Below are positions 18,180-28,279 of a stretch of DNA of 64,000 nucleotides, piece after piece. The DNA comes from Marinobacter daqiaonensis (lineage in GTDB: Bacteria; Pseudomonadota; Gammaproteobacteria; Pseudomonadales; Oleiphilaceae): positions 1,213,616-1,277,615 of the forward strand of contig NZ_FOYW01000001.1 of assembly GCF_900115285.1 (NCBI RefSeq), in the 5' to 3' direction. The notes below the pieces were generated by a model. It searched no databases. It was given only the letters and a program-made list of their open reading frames with translations, and was not told where the DNA came from. Position 1 is the first letter of the stretch. Every line of letters starts with the position of its first letter. The translations under genes and the position numbers were made by a program.

Positions 18180-18431
18180 TCAATCTTCTGCTTCATGCTC
18201 CCCGGCAGGGGTCTGTGGTGGGATCCGGACGTTCCGTGCCGGTACGACCGTTGAAATCGCGTGCTTGTACACCATCTGACTGACGGTATTCTTGAGCAAA
18301 ATCACAAACTGGTCAAATGACTCTACCTGGCCCTGCAACTTGATACCGTTCACCAGGAAGATGGAAACCGGGATACGCTCCTTGCGCAGTGCGTTAAGGT
18401 AAGGGTCTTGTAACGAGTGCCCTTTTGACAT
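18180..18431 (-). CDS. hfq: RNA chaperone Hfq
   Basis: 83 aa from the ATG at 18431, which has AGGAGAA seven bases upstream; a longer reading to 18470 lacks support. Sm1 ([26 protein letters not shown], about 6-27) includes the Gln8/Asp9 and Phe42-region surfaces. Sm2 is seen as [10 protein letters not shown] (about 55-64). The C-terminal tail after residue 67 is short and acidic (ending EHEAED), much shorter than in E. coli. Hfq hexamers promote sRNA-mRNA pairing. It follows miaA by 152 bases, the miaA-hfq-hflX order common in gammaproteobacteria. Confidence 0.98.
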   Translation of the reverse strand: MSKGHSLQDPYLNALRKERIPVSIFLVNGIKLQGQVESFDQFVILLKNTVSQMVYKHAISTVVPARNVRIPPQTPAGEHEAED

Positions 18432-18583
18432 GTTCAGTTCTCCTGTTTTTCTGATAGTGCAGATCGTCATAGTTTAGGCGGCCACGAAACCCGCAGGCAT
18501 TAGTCAATGCCCGGTTCGAGGCCAATCGAGACCGGATCCCTCCAGCGAAGTTCCCGGCAAATCCTCAGAATCACCCGGAAGCC

Positions 18584-19588
18584 TTACCGCTCCGGTTTTA
18601 ATGTGGTGTGAGACCGGATTTTTTTCAAGGCGATATCGACATTTCCCCTGGCGTCGCTTTGCAGCCAGGTAACATCCTGCCATTTGCGCAGCCAGGTCAG
18701 CTGGCGTTTCGCCAGTTGCCGGGTTGCGGCAATCCCTTTCTCAACCATAACCGGATAGTCCCCTTCCCCCTGCAGCCAGCACCAGACCTGACGGTATCCG
18801 ACACAACGCATAGAAGGCATGTCCAGGTTCAGATCACCCCTATTCATAAGGCACTTCACTTCATCAACAAAACCCTGATCCAGCATGGCCAGGAATCGTG
18901 CGCGGATCCGCTGATGGAGCTGGTGTCGCTCCGGCGGCGCCAGTGCGAACTGCAATACAGTATACGGAAGCTGATGATCGGCGTCTGCCTGCCATTGCGT
19001 CCTGTACGGGTAATCCTTCACATCCTCGCTCTGCCAGAACTCCGAGATCGGGCGCCCGGTCAGACGGATGACTTCCAGGGCCCGTATCAGGCGTTGCCGG
19101 TTGTGGGGGTGAATAAGACCGGCCGCCACCGGGTCCCGGTCAGCCAGCTCATTGTGCAGAGCCGCCCAGCCCCGCTCCCTGGCTTCAGCCTCAAGCCGCA
19201 TGCGCATGTCCGCGTCGGCGGAAGGCAGGTTTCCCATTCCCTGCAGCAGCGCCTTGAAATACATCATGGTGCCACCCACCAGCAGGGGAATACGGCCGGC
19301 GGCAGTGATAGCCGCCATCTCCGCAAGGGCATCGCGGCGAAAATCCGCGGCCGAATAGCTCTGGGCCGGGTCACAGATATCGATCAGACGATGTGGCGCG
19401 GCCGCCAGCTCCTCCGGGGAGGGTTTGGCGGTACCGATGTCCATGCCCCGGTAAATCATCGCAGAGTCGACACTGATAATGTCACAGGGCAGGTGGCGGC
19501 AAAGCTCTATGGCCAGATCGGTCTTGCCGGAGGCAGTCGGCCCCATCAGAAAAATGGCCAGGGGCCTGTCGTCACTGGAATCAGCCAT
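18584..19588 (-). CDS. miaA: tRNA dimethylallyltransferase
   Basis: 334 aa from the ATG at 19588, two bases after the mutL stop. It adds a dimethylallyl group to N6 of A37 in tRNAs that read UNN codons. The P-loop GPTASGKT (about 15-22), [18 protein letters not shown] (about 42-59), [15 protein letters not shown] (about 107-121) and RCVGYRQVW near 254 are the family signatures. The in-frame extension to 19666 runs inside mutL and has no family likeness. Confidence 0.97.
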   Translation of the reverse strand: MADSSDDRPLAIFLMGPTASGKTDLAIELCRHLPCDIISVDSAMIYRGMDIGTAKPSPEELAAAPHRLIDICDPAQSYSAADFRRDALAEMAAITAAGRIPLLVGGTMMYFKALLQGMGNLPSADADMRMRLEAEARERGWAALHNELADRDPVAAGLIHPHNRQRLIRALEVIRLTGRPISEFWQSEDVKDYPYRTQWQADADHQLPYTVLQFALAPPERHQLHQRIRARFLAMLDQGFVDEVKCLMNRGDLNLDMPSMRCVGYRQVWCWLQGEGDYPVMVEKGIAATRQLAKRQLTWLRKWQDVTWLQSDARGNVDIALKKIRSHTTLKPER

Positions 19589-19590
19589 GG

Positions 19591-21516
19591 TCAGCGACCC
19601 CGCAGGAAAAGCTTGTCCAGCTCCGGCAGGGTCACCAGGGTCCAGGTGGGTCGGCCGTGATTGCACTGACCACTGCGCTCGGTGGCCTCCATGTCCCGCA
19701 GAAGGGCGTTCATTTCAGGAATTGTCAGCTGGCGATTGGCCCGCACTGAACCGTGACAGGCCATGGTACCGAGCAGCTCATGGGTCTGTGCCTCGACCCG
19801 GTCGCTGGTGCCATTGGCAATCAGATCCGCCAGCACGTCCCGCAACAACTGTTCGGCATCGGCACCCCGCAGAAGGGCGGGCAGTTGCCTGACTGCCAGG
19901 GTTTCGGGACCGATCCGCTCCACCGTCAGGCCCAGCATGGACAGCTCGGCGGCATGATCCTCCGCCAGCGCGGCCTCCTTCTGGCTGACCGCCACCGACA
20001 CCGGAACCAACAGCGGCTGGCTGGTCAGGTCCTGGGTGTCCAGTGCCCGCTTCATGCGCTCATAGGTGATCCGCTCATGGGCCGCATGCATGTCGACAAT
20101 GATCATGCCCTGGCGGCTCTGGGCGAGAATGTAGATACCGTGCAGCTGGGCAATGGCGTATCCCAGGGGAGGCTCGCCGGCCTCTCCCTCGACGGCTTCG
20201 GTCCGGCCCATGGCGGGCGTCGGAACGATATGGGGGTACGCTCTTGGCTCCGGGGCTGGCGCAGTCTGGGGCGCCGCTGACGGACCTCCCCCCTCGCTCA
20301 GGGAGCGGTAGAAGGCCATCTGGTCCTGGGCCGCCCACGGCGACTGCGGCTGTCCCGACGCTGCCCCGTAGCTCTGGTACTGGCCACTGTAGCCGGAGGC
20401 TGACTGGAATTCGCCACCCTGCTGCGGGGCTGGCGCCGGCGCGGCCGAAAGCGCGGCACCGCCGCCATTGCGGCCCAGTGACTGGGCCACCGCGCCGCGA
20501 AAATGGTCGTCGGGACGGACATCGCCTAACGCCCGGTGGAGGGTGCGGAAGATGAAATCATGCACCAGCCGTCCGTCCCGGAAACGCACCTCATGCTTGG
20601 TGGGATGCACGTTGACATCCACATTGGCCGGATCCAGTTCGAGATAGAGCACGAAAGCGGGGTGCCGGTTGTTATAGAGCACGTCACGGTAGGCCTGGCG
20701 CACCGCATGGGCCACCAGACGGTCACGAATCACCCGGCCGTTGACGAAGAAATACTGGAGGTCCGCCTGGCTCCGGGAAAAAGTGGGCAACGCCACCCAG
20801 CCTTTCAGCCTGAGCCCGGTGGCTTGGGCATCGATCACCACGGCATTGTCGATGAACTTCTGCCCACACAGGGCACCGACGCGGCGCTCATGATCCAGTT
20901 CGGTTTCCGCGGGCCGGAGGCTCTGTACGACCTTCTGGTTATGCCGAAGGGTAAAGCCGGTATCGAAACGCCCGAGAGCCTGGCGCCGCAACACCTCCTC
21001 AAGATGACCGAACTCGGTTTTTTCGGTGCGCATGAACTTGCGCCGGGCCGGGGTGTTGAAGAAAAGATCCCGTACTTCCACGGTGGTGCCCACGGGATGG
21101 GCCGCTGGCGATATCCTGGCATCCATGTCGCGACCCTCCACCTCGACCCGGCTCGCCGCCTCCTGGTCCGCGGTGCGGGAGGTCAGGGTCAGCCGGGAAA
21201 CGGAACTGATGCTGGCCAGGGCCTCGCCCCGGAAGCCCAGGGAGGCGACCGCCTCAAGATCATCCAGGGAGGCAATCTTGCTGGTGGCATGACGGCTCAG
21301 CGCCAGCGGCAACTCGTCCCGGGGAATTCCCACGCCATCGTCCCGGACCCGGATCAGGCGCGCTCCGCCCTGCTCGACATCCACGTCGATCCGACGGCCA
21401 CCGGCGTCGAGGGCGTTTTCGATGAGTTCCTTGAGGACGGAGGAAGGCCGTTCGACCACCTCCCCGGCGGCAATCTGGTTGGCCAGACGGGGAGACAGCA
21501 GCTTGATGGAAGGCAT
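19591..21516 (-). CDS. mutL: DNA mismatch repair protein MutL (endonuclease type)
   Basis: 641 aa. The GHKL ATPase half shows [12 protein letters not shown] (about 13-24), [20 protein letters not shown] (about 57-68), RHATSKI and [10 protein letters not shown] (about 94-103). A Pro/Gln/Ser-rich linker (about 345-430) leads to the dimerisation domain. That domain contains [12 protein letters not shown] (about 477-488), which fits the MutL endonuclease motif DQHA(x)2E(x)4E with Met for Gln, as in MutH-less bacteria such as Pseudomonas. [11 protein letters not shown] near 580-590 is a further conserved C-terminal motif. It sits between the amidase gene (54-base gap) and miaA. Confidence 0.97.
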   Translation of the reverse strand: MPSIKLLSPRLANQIAAGEVVERPSSVLKELIENALDAGGRRIDVDVEQGGARLIRVRDDGVGIPRDELPLALSRHATSKIASLDDLEAVASLGFRGEALASISSVSRLTLTSRTADQEAASRVEVEGRDMDARISPAAHPVGTTVEVRDLFFNTPARRKFMRTEKTEFGHLEEVLRRQALGRFDTGFTLRHNQKVVQSLRPAETELDHERRVGALCGQKFIDNAVVIDAQATGLRLKGWVALPTFSRSQADLQYFFVNGRVIRDRLVAHAVRQAYRDVLYNNRHPAFVLYLELDPANVDVNVHPTKHEVRFRDGRLVHDFIFRTLHRALGDVRPDDHFRGAVAQSLGRNGGGAALSAAPAPAPQQGGEFQSASGYSGQYQSYGAASGQPQSPWAAQDQMAFYRSLSEGGGPSAAPQTAPAPEPRAYPHIVPTPAMGRTEAVEGEAGEPPLGYAIAQLHGIYILAQSRQGMIIVDMHAAHERITYERMKRALDTQDLTSQPLLVPVSVAVSQKEAALAEDHAAELSMLGLTVERIGPETLAVRQLPALLRGADAEQLLRDVLADLIANGTSDRVEAQTHELLGTMACHGSVRANRQLTIPEMNALLRDMEATERSGQCNHGRPTWTLVTLPELDKLFLRGR

Positions 21517-21570
21517 TGCGTTGCGGATCTCCGGGCGTTGGTGGATATCGACGCCCGGATGATAACAGAT

Positions 21571-22929
21571 TCAGGAGGACGGTATCTGCAGCGTCTGACC
21601 CACGATCAGCCTGTCGTCCGTGAGTCCGTTGGCCCGCTTGAGCGCCTGGACACTGACCTGGTTCTGTCGTGCCACCGCAGACAGCGTATCGCCCCGCCGA
21701 ATACGGTACTCGGTGCTGCCACCACCGCCACTCTGGCGCTTCTGCCAGGCAAGCAGGGTGCCAGGCGGCGGCCGGTTGTTGAAGTAGTCATCGATCCCGT
21801 CGAATACCGCCTCTGCCACCTTGCGCTGGTGACGGGCGCTGGCCAGGTTCCGCTCCTCACGCGGGTTCGAGATAAATCCTGCCTCCACAAGAATCGAGGG
21901 GATGTCGGGTGACTTGAGCACCGCGAACGCAGCCTGTTCAACGCCCGGTTTGTGGAGTTTGGTGACCTTGCCGAGCTTGCCCAGTATATAGTCACCGACA
22001 CCCACACTGGCGTTGATGCTGGCGGTCATGGAGAGATCCAGCAACACCCCGGCCAGGATGTCGTCCTTGTCTCCCAGTGTCACCCCGCCGACACCGCCGA
22101 TCAGGTCGGAACGGTTCTCACTGCGGGCAAGCCAGCGGGCGGTCTCACTGGTGGCTCCCCGCTGGGACAGGGCAAATACCGAGGCGCCGCTGGGCTGGGG
22201 GCTGCGGAAAGCGTCGGCATGCACCGACACGAAGAGATCCGCCTTGTGTTTGCGGGCCAGCAATGTCCGGCTCCGCAGATCAATGTAGTAGTCGCCGGTC
22301 CGGGTCAGCCTGGCCTCGTAACCGGGCTTGCTGTCGATCAGATCCTTCAGGTGACGGGCCATGGACAGCACCACGTCTTTTTCCAGGGTACCGGCAGGGC
22401 CGATGGCACCGGGGTCTTCACCACCATGGCCGGCGTCAATCACCACGATGATGTCCCGCTTGCCATCGCCATGATCACGGACAATGGGCCGGTCCGGGGA
22501 AGGCAGCGATGCCCTTTCCTCCTGGATCAGGTCCACCACCAGGCGATGCCCGTACTGCTGGTTCGGCTCCAGCTGAAAGCTGCGGGGCTTGATGTCACGG
22601 TCCAGGTCCAGCACCACCCTCAGGTCGTTGCCGTTGCGGGAGGCGCTGCGAATGCGCTTGACCGGACTCCCCTTCAGATCCAGTCCATCAAGATCCGTTT
22701 TCAGGTCAGTATTCTTGAGGTCGATGACAAGGCGCGCCGGGTTTTCCAGGGAAAAAATGGTGTGATCCACCGGAGTCCGCGTGTCAAACACCAGGCGGGT
22801 ATGGTCCGGCGCCGGCCAGATCCGGGCACTTTCGACGCTGGTGCTGGCAGTGGCTGGCAGCGAAGCTGTCAGCAGCACCGACGCCAGCGCCAACAACCAT
22901 GCCAGCCTGAAAAATCCTTGACGCTTCAT
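21571..22929 (-). CDS. amiB: N-acetylmuramoyl-L-alanine amidase, AmiB/AmiC type with LysM
   Basis: 452 aa, secreted. It cleaves peptide side chains from murein at the division septum. From the N-terminus: a signal peptide (MKRQGFFRLAWLLALASVLL, cleavage after about residue 28), an AMIN domain (about 30-135) that targets the septum, an Amidase_3 domain with VIDAGHGGEDPGA (zinc His), FVSVHADAF (zinc His) and PSILVEAGFISN (catalytic Glu), and a C-terminal LysM repeat (YRIRRGDTLSAVARQN) for murein binding. An ATG at 22944 overlaps the tsaE stop as ATGA. I prefer 22929, which gives a clean signal peptide, but both are possible. Confidence 0.94.
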   Translation of the reverse strand: MKRQGFFRLAWLLALASVLLTASLPATASTSVESARIWPAPDHTRLVFDTRTPVDHTIFSLENPARLVIDLKNTDLKTDLDGLDLKGSPVKRIRSASRNGNDLRVVLDLDRDIKPRSFQLEPNQQYGHRLVVDLIQEERASLPSPDRPIVRDHGDGKRDIIVVIDAGHGGEDPGAIGPAGTLEKDVVLSMARHLKDLIDSKPGYEARLTRTGDYYIDLRSRTLLARKHKADLFVSVHADAFRSPQPSGASVFALSQRGATSETARWLARSENRSDLIGGVGGVTLGDKDDILAGVLLDLSMTASINASVGVGDYILGKLGKVTKLHKPGVEQAAFAVLKSPDIPSILVEAGFISNPREERNLASARHQRKVAEAVFDGIDDYFNNRPPPGTLLAWQKRQSGGGGSTEYRIRRGDTLSAVARQNQVSVQALKRANGLTDDRLIVGQTLQIPSS

Positions 22930-22940
22930 ATCCGAAGCCC

Positions 22941-23474
22941 TCATTCCAGATCCGTCTCCGTCATCGCCCCGTCAAAGGGAGCGGTCGACCTCAGCCTTTC
23001 ATGAAACCGTGTCAGCAGCACCCGGCCAGCCTCTGTGCGTTGCTCGGCAATCAACGAGCGCCCTCCTCCTTCCGGCGCGAGAGTCAGCTCCAGGTCCGGT
23101 GTCGGCAGGATGCCGGCGCCCCGCTCTGGCCACTCCACCAGACAAACGTTCCCCGGCACCAGATAGTCACGTATTCCCATGAACTCCAGTTCCTCAGGGT
23201 CACCCAGGCGGTAAAGATCAAAATGCCAGGTGGCTGGGGTAAGCTGCTCGTAGGGCTCCACCAGGGTATAGGTGGGGCTCTTGACCGCTCCCTCGTGGCC
23301 CAGCGCCCGGATGAACCCCCGGCTGAATGTGGTCTTGCCGGCGCCCAGGGTGCCGTGGAGGAATATAACAAGTCCCGCCGCCGAAGACACCGACTGGACC
23401 ACGGCCGCCAGCAGATTGCCCGCCGACACCGTGGCCGCCTCATCCGGCAACCATACCCGCAGCGCCTTACTCAT
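22941..23474 (-). CDS. tsaE: tRNA threonylcarbamoyladenosine biosynthesis ATPase
   Basis: 177 aa. TsaE is the ATPase of the TsaB-TsaD-TsaE complex that makes t6A37 in tRNA. HGTLGAGKTTFSRG (Walker A, about 40-53), SPTYTLVEPY (about 66-75), HFDLYRL and VEWPERG (about 116-122) are present. The start at 23474 overlaps the end of nnr by eight bases; the frame is open further upstream but only inside nnr. The tail after about residue 150 is less conserved. Confidence 0.95.
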   Translation of the reverse strand: MSKALRVWLPDEAATVSAGNLLAAVVQSVSSAAGLVIFLHGTLGAGKTTFSRGFIRALGHEGAVKSPTYTLVEPYEQLTPATWHFDLYRLGDPEELEFMGIRDYLVPGNVCLVEWPERGAGILPTPDLELTLAPEGGGRSLIAEQRTEAGRVLLTRFHERLRSTAPFDGAMTETDLE

Positions 23475-25035
23475 CGGCCCAGCTCCCGTATACCGGCTGC
23501 TCGGCCGACCGGAATGCCCACGACAGCGCATCAATAACATCCACCGGCAACAGGGACCGGTAACCCCGTACCAGGGATGCCCGGTTGGCCGACTCAATGT
23601 GTACGGCGGCGGCCAGCGTGGTCGCATCCCGCAACGACAGCTCCGGTGACTTCACCGTGAGCGCCGCCAGCGCACCGCAGATTCCCGACAGCACATCTCC
23701 CATGCCGCCTGTTGCCATGCCGGGATTTGCACCCGCCACCAGCACCGGCAAACCTTCCTCACCGGCAATCAGGGTACCGGCTCCCTTGAGCAGGGCCACT
23801 CCGCCATAACGCCGCTGGAGTCGGGTGACCGCCTCAAGCCGGTCGGCCTCGATGTCCGCCACCGAGCAGTCCAGAAGACGCGCAGCCTCACCCGGATGCG
23901 GCGTGATCACCTGCTTCTCCGCAACAACCGGCTTCTGCTGCGCCAGCAGATTGAGAGCGTCTGCGTCCAGCACCCGTGGTATGTTGGTGGACAGCACCTG
24001 CTGGAGCATCTGCTGTCCCCAGGCGGACTGTCCTATGCCAGGGCCGCAGACCACCGCATCGGCCCTTTCCAGCAGTTCAGAAAGCTGATTGCCGTGAGTC
24101 ACGCCCCGCACCATGACTGAGGGACATCTGGCCAGCGCAGGCGCCACATGATCCGGATGGGTAGCCAGACTTACCAGTCCGGCGCCACTGCGACCGGCAG
24201 CCTCGGCCGCCAGCAGACCAGCCCCACCGAAGCCCTGGCTGCCTGCTATGATCAGCACATGGCCAAACGCACCCTTATGGGCCACCCGGGATACCGCCGG
24301 CAGTGACGCCTTGATACGGGACCAGGTGGCCAGGCCGGCCACCGGGGGCTCCTCGCATCCGGCCAGGTCATCACCGACACCGAGGGTATCGAACTCCACC
24401 CGACCGGCATATTGCGGCCCCTGGCCGGTCAACAGGCCGATTTTCTGGCCGATGAATGTCGCCGTCACCCTGGCCTGGACCGCTTCGCCCTCCGCTGCGC
24501 CGGTAGCCGCATCCAGCCCGGAGGGGACATCCACCGCCAGCACTGGCATGGCTGAACGATTGATCCGCCGCACCAGTTCATCCACGGGTGGTCGGGGCTT
24601 GCCCCGGACCCCGGTCCCCAGCATGGCGTCGACGATAACCCCCTCACCGGAAAACAGATCGTCTTTCTGGCTATCGGACAAATCTTCCCATTGCCTGACC
24701 TGTACCCCTGCGTCCACCGCATCCTGCCAGGCCTTGCGGGCATCGCCGGAAAGTTTGCCCGGATCCTTGACCGCGACGCAGTCGACCCGGTGCCCGTGCC
24801 GCAGTGCATTCAGGGCAACAAGATAGCCATCGCCACCATTGTTGCCGCTGGCACAGAGCACCAGAACCTGTTTCGCTTCGGGCCAGTGACGAGCCAGCTG
24901 GCGAAAGGCCGCGCGGGCGGCTTTCTGCATGAGGACATAGCCATCCACACCGACTTCGTCGATGAGATAACGGTCGAGGGCCTGCACACCCCCCGCAGTG
25001 AAGAGTGATTCTGATAAGATGTTGTCTGTCAGCAT
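23467..25035 (-). CDS. nnr: Bifunctional NAD(P)H-hydrate epimerase / ADP-dependent dehydratase
   Basis: 522 aa. This two-domain enzyme repairs hydrated NAD(P)H. The epimerase half (about 1-215, YjeF_N) contains CASGNNGGDGYL and VDAMLGTGVRG. The dehydratase half (about 225-505, ribokinase-like) contains AHKGAFGHVLIIAGSQGFGG, CGPGIGQS, ITPHPGEAARLL and NPGMATGGMGDVLSGICGA, whose Gly-rich loop and Asp are the ADP and catalytic site. It heads the nnr-tsaE-amidase-mutL-miaA run and is divergent from queG. Confidence 0.96.
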   Translation of the reverse strand: MLTDNILSESLFTAGGVQALDRYLIDEVGVDGYVLMQKAARAAFRQLARHWPEAKQVLVLCASGNNGGDGYLVALNALRHGHRVDCVAVKDPGKLSGDARKAWQDAVDAGVQVRQWEDLSDSQKDDLFSGEGVIVDAMLGTGVRGKPRPPVDELVRRINRSAMPVLAVDVPSGLDAATGAAEGEAVQARVTATFIGQKIGLLTGQGPQYAGRVEFDTLGVGDDLAGCEEPPVAGLATWSRIKASLPAVSRVAHKGAFGHVLIIAGSQGFGGAGLLAAEAAGRSGAGLVSLATHPDHVAPALARCPSVMVRGVTHGNQLSELLERADAVVCGPGIGQSAWGQQMLQQVLSTNIPRVLDADALNLLAQQKPVVAEKQVITPHPGEAARLLDCSVADIEADRLEAVTRLQRRYGGVALLKGAGTLIAGEEGLPVLVAGANPGMATGGMGDVLSGICGALAALTVKSPELSLRDATTLAAAVHIESANRASLVRGYRSLLPVDVIDALSWAFRSAEQPVYGSWADE

Positions 25036-25145
25036 GGGTGACGGAACCGGTGTTTGATCAAGAATTCAGTTTAACTGTTTTGGCCAGCCCTCTGTAAGGC
25101 CTAGCAAAAACTAGTTATAGACCATAACGCAAGCATTAGTAAACC

Positions 25146-26204
25146 ATGACCACGGCGCTAGAGGCATTACCCGAGAAAATCGACCAGTGGGCCCGCGAGC
25201 TGGGCTTCAGTGCGGTGGGCATAACCCGCCCGGACACTGGTGTGCACGCCCAGCGGCTGCAGCAGTGGCTGGAGGCGGGTATGCAGGGCCAGATGACCTG
25301 GATGGGCGACCATGGCGACAAGCGTTACAATCCCACCTCACTGGTGCCCGGCACGGAACGTGTCATTTCGTTAAGAATGGACTATCTGCCGGCGCCGGAC
25401 AGCCCGGCGGAGGTTCTTCAGGACCGGGAAAAGGCCTACATCTCCCGCTATACCCTCGGCAGGGACTATCACAAGCTGATCCGCAAGCGGCTTTCACAAC
25501 TGGCAAAGCGTATCGACGAAGAACTGGAAGGCCACCACTACCGGGCCTTCACCGACAGCGCACCGGTGATGGAGCGGGCCCTGGCCCAGCGGGCCGGTCT
25601 GGGGTGGATCGGCAAGAACACCATGCTGCTGGCCCCCACCGTCGGCTCGTTTTTCTTTCTCGGGGAAATCTTCACCAGTGCCCCCCTCCCCGAGACAGCC
25701 CCCTTTGAGAAAGAACACTGCGGGAGCTGCTCAGCCTGCCTTGACCGCTGCCCGACCGATGCCTTTGTCGGCCCCCACGTGCTGGATGCCCGCAAGTGCA
25801 TCAGTTACCTGACCATCGAACTCAAGGGGTCGATACCGGAGGAGTTGCGGCCGCTGATGGGCAATCGTGTGTTCGGCTGCGACGACTGCCAGCTGGTATG
25901 CCCCTGGAACAAGTTCAGCAAGCCCAGTGCGGAGGATGATTTCCAGCCCCGACACAGTCTGGACAACACGACCCTGGCGGAGCTGTTCCTGTGGTCGGAA
26001 GAGGAATTCCTGAAGCGGACGGAGGGTTCGGCGATTCGTCGCACCGGGTATGAGGGCTGGCTGCGCAACCTGGCCGTCGGCCTGGGAAACGCCCCTTCGA
26101 CCATCCCCGTCATCGAAGCACTGAAGGCCCGGGCCGATCACCCCTCCGAGCTGGTCCGGGAACATGTTCACTGGGCCCTGAATCAACACAACGCAGTCCA
26201 CTGA
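25146..26204 (+). CDS. queG: Epoxyqueuosine reductase
   Basis: 352 aa. It carries out the cobalamin- and Fe-S-dependent last step of queuosine synthesis in tRNA. LGWIGKNTMLL (about 153-163) lies in the cobalamin-binding domain. Two 4Fe-4S clusters are indicated by CGSCSACLDRCPTDAF (about 194-209) and CDDCQLVCPWN (about 244-254). A HEAT-like tail follows (WLRNLAVGLGNAPS). No clear ribosome site precedes the ATG. The 110-base divergent gap to nnr contains CTAGCAAAAACTAG, a short inverted repeat of unknown meaning. Confidence 0.95.
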   Translation: MTTALEALPEKIDQWARELGFSAVGITRPDTGVHAQRLQQWLEAGMQGQMTWMGDHGDKRYNPTSLVPGTERVISLRMDYLPAPDSPAEVLQDREKAYISRYTLGRDYHKLIRKRLSQLAKRIDEELEGHHYRAFTDSAPVMERALAQRAGLGWIGKNTMLLAPTVGSFFFLGEIFTSAPLPETAPFEKEHCGSCSACLDRCPTDAFVGPHVLDARKCISYLTIELKGSIPEELRPLMGNRVFGCDDCQLVCPWNKFSKPSAEDDFQPRHSLDNTTLAELFLWSEEEFLKRTEGSAIRRTGYEGWLRNLAVGLGNAPSTIPVIEALKARADHPSELVREHVHWALNQHNAVH

Positions 26205-26250
26205 TACATCATCCCCGACAGCCCACGCCCAAAGTCAGCAGGGGCGAGCA

Positions 26251-26360
26251 TGGGGTGAGGCTTCTGGACTTTCGCAGCAGCGCCATGGATGGCGCGGAGC
26301 AAGGCCGGCCCATGGATGGGCCGTGAATTGCGGCGGAGAAAGTCCGGAAGCCTCACCCCA
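26251..26360. repeat. Intergenic repeat element, copy 1, with 23-base terminal inverted repeats
   Basis: Arms at 26251-26273 and 26338-26360 are inverted repeats matching at 22 of 23 positions (TGGGGTGAGGCTTC and GAAGCCTCACCCCA are the outer ends). Inside are the palindromes GCGCCATGGATGGCGC and GGCCCATGGATGGGCC. The whole could fold into one long cruciform. It has no coding potential; translations in several frames only give repeated HPW/RHPWRC peptides. A second copy of the core lies inverted at 26434-26515. Confidence 0.8.
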
Positions 26361-26433
26361 TGATTGCCCTGGACCACCCAGGTTAAGGCCTGCAATCCAA
26401 TCAAACTGAGTGTCTGACCGGCCGGCTGGAGGG

Positions 26434-26515
26434 AGGGGTACTTTCTCCACCGCAATTCACGGTAGTCCCTTTACCGGCCTTGCTCCGCGCCATCCATGGC
26501 GCTGTTCCGAAAGCA
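26434..26515. repeat. Intergenic repeat element, copy 2, inverted relative to copy 1
   Basis: Bases 26474-26504 are the exact reverse complement of 26278-26308 (31 bases). Bases 26440-26461 are the reverse complement of 26322-26343 with one mismatch. Between these blocks the second palindrome of copy 1 is replaced by unrelated bases, and the outer 23-base arms are missing. The two copies together fill the 381-base gap between queG and orn, which holds nothing else I can identify. Confidence 0.78.
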
Positions 26516-26585
26516 CCCCTCCCTCCATCCGGCCTCACCATTCAGCACGGTTGAAGCACGGTGCATGGCCGGTCAACGTTACTGA

Positions 26586-27128
26586 TTACAGCTTGAAAAA
26601 CGTCTCACGGTAGTGCTGCAGTTCGGCGATGGACTCCCGGATATCATCCAGGGCCAGGTGGGCGCCCTTCTTTTTCACGCCATCCAACACCTCCGGCCGC
26701 CAGCGCCGGGCCAGCTCCTTGATGGTGCTCACGTCCAGGTTACGGTAATGGAAAAAGGCTTCGAGGCGGGGCATGTACTTCACCAGGAAGCGCCGGTCCT
26801 GGCCGATGCTGTTGCCGCACAGGGGAGACTGACCCTTTTCCAGGTACTGGGCCAGAAAATTCAGGGTCTGGTCTTCCGCTGCTTTCTCTGAAATCGGACT
26901 CTCCTGTACACGCTTAGTCAGCCCGCTCTCACCGTGGGTCCGCGTACACCACTCATCCATGGCCTCGAGGATATCGTTGCTCTGGTGAACGGCCAGCACC
27001 GGGCCTTCGGCGACCACTTTGAGATTCGAGTCCGTCACAATGGTGGCAATCTCGATAATCCGCTCCTTCTCCGGATCCAGCCCGGTCATTTCCAGATCGA
27101 TCCATACCAGTCGGTCGTTATCCACCAT
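26586..27128 (-). CDS. orn: Oligoribonuclease
   Basis: 180 aa. It is a 3'-5' exonuclease that degrades two-to-five-base RNAs, including pGpG from c-di-GMP breakdown, so it completes the pathway served by the EAL enzyme in this window. DEDDh motifs are seen as [10 protein letters not shown] (Asp/Glu, about 8-17), a middle Asp region ([11 protein letters not shown], about 107-117) and ALDDIRESI (about 158-166) with the preceding His. I use the ATG at 27128 with GGGAG eight bases upstream. It is divergent from rsgA. Confidence 0.97.
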   Translation of the reverse strand: MVDNDRLVWIDLEMTGLDPEKERIIEIATIVTDSNLKVVAEGPVLAVHQSNDILEAMDEWCTRTHGESGLTKRVQESPISEKAAEDQTLNFLAQYLEKGQSPLCGNSIGQDRRFLVKYMPRLEAFFHYRNLDVSTIKELARRWRPEVLDGVKKKGAHLALDDIRESIAELQHYRETFFKL

Positions 27129-27205
27129 TGCTGTATCTCCCGTCATCAAGCGTCACAAGGTCTGATATGATGAAGCATAGCCACTTCCATAACAATCAGG
27201 ACTCT

Positions 27206-28258
27206 ATGGCCAAGCGTCGACTCAGCAAGCAGCAACAGCACCGTATCCGCAAGATCCAGGAGGAACGGGCAACCCGGGCCGGCAAACGGGAGAAGGTCAT
27301 CGACGCGCAAAGGGAAGCCGGCGAGCTGGGGCCAGAGCAGCAGGGCCTGGTGATCGCCCACTACGGCCAGCAACTGGATGTTGAGGCACTGGAGGGGGAG
27401 CAGGCGGGACAACTGTTCCGTTGCTTCGTTCGCGCCAATATCGACAGCCTGGTGACCGGCGACCGGGTGGCCTGGTGCGCCGGGCAGGGAAGCGCCGGTG
27501 TGATCGTTGCCCGCCATGACCGCCACAGCCTGCTGCAGCGACCGGACAACTTTGGCCAGCTCAAGCCGGTTGCCGCCAACATTGACCACATCGTACTGGT
27601 GATCGCCCCGGAACCGGAGCCCCACGACAGCCTCATCGACCGCTACCTGGTCGCCGCCGAGAACACCGGAATTCCTGCCGTCATCCTGCTGAACAAGGCA
27701 GACCTGATTACGGACGCCAACAGGGGCTCCCTGAACGCCCTGCTCGACCGGTACCGGCACCTGGGCTACGACGTTGTCACGGCCTCCGCCCGCAACCCCG
27801 AAAGCCACGGCAATACCATCACGGAGCTGGTGCAGGATCGGACAAGTGTGTTTGTGGGTCAGTCCGGGGTTGGCAAGTCCTCCATTATCCAGACCCTGGT
27901 ACCGGACCGGGAGCTGAAGGTCGGTGCCCTTTCCGAAAGCACCGGCAAGGGCACCCATACGACGACCACTGCGATGCTGTTCCATCTCGACTGTGGGGGC
28001 GACCTGATCGACTCCCCGGGCATCCGCGAGTTCGGGTTGTGGCACATGACAGCGCAGGAACTGGAGTATGGCTTTCGGGAAATCCGCGATCTGACCGGGC
28101 TTTGCCGCTTCCGGGACTGCCGCCATCAGGGCGAGCCGGGCTGTGCTCTGGATGCGGCGGTGGAGGCAGGCCGGATCAGCCCCGAGAGACTGCGGAGCTT
28201 CCGGAGAATCCTGCAGGACATGGAGGAACAACAGGCAAGGGGCCTGAAGGTCACCTGA
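27206..28258 (+). CDS. rsgA: Small ribosomal subunit biogenesis GTPase RsgA
   Basis: 350 aa. It is a late 30S maturation GTPase with a circularly permuted G domain. The basic N-terminus (MAKRRLSKQQQHRIRKIQEE) is typical of gammaproteobacterial RsgA. NKADL (G4) precedes VGQSGVGKSSII (G1) and DSPGIREFGLW (G3). The C-terminal zinc site is CRFRDCRHQGEPGC. I chose the ATG at 27206 with CAGGA upstream; the frame is open to 27128 but without family likeness. It converges with motB, 21 bases apart, with no clear terminator. Confidence 0.97.
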   Translation: MAKRRLSKQQQHRIRKIQEERATRAGKREKVIDAQREAGELGPEQQGLVIAHYGQQLDVEALEGEQAGQLFRCFVRANIDSLVTGDRVAWCAGQGSAGVIVARHDRHSLLQRPDNFGQLKPVAANIDHIVLVIAPEPEPHDSLIDRYLVAAENTGIPAVILLNKADLITDANRGSLNALLDRYRHLGYDVVTASARNPESHGNTITELVQDRTSVFVGQSGVGKSSIIQTLVPDRELKVGALSESTGKGTHTTTTAMLFHLDCGGDLIDSPGIREFGLWHMTAQELEYGFREIRDLTGLCRFRDCRHQGEPGCALDAAVEAGRISPERLRSFRRILQDMEEQQARGLKVT

Positions 28259-28279
28259 CGGAACGCCACCTGCAAGCCA

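Noticed and set aside
26183..26613. Short ORFs in the queG-orn gap with RHPWRC and HPW repeats
   Set aside because: They arise from the palindromic repeat elements, occur in several frames and both strands, and have no ribosome sites.
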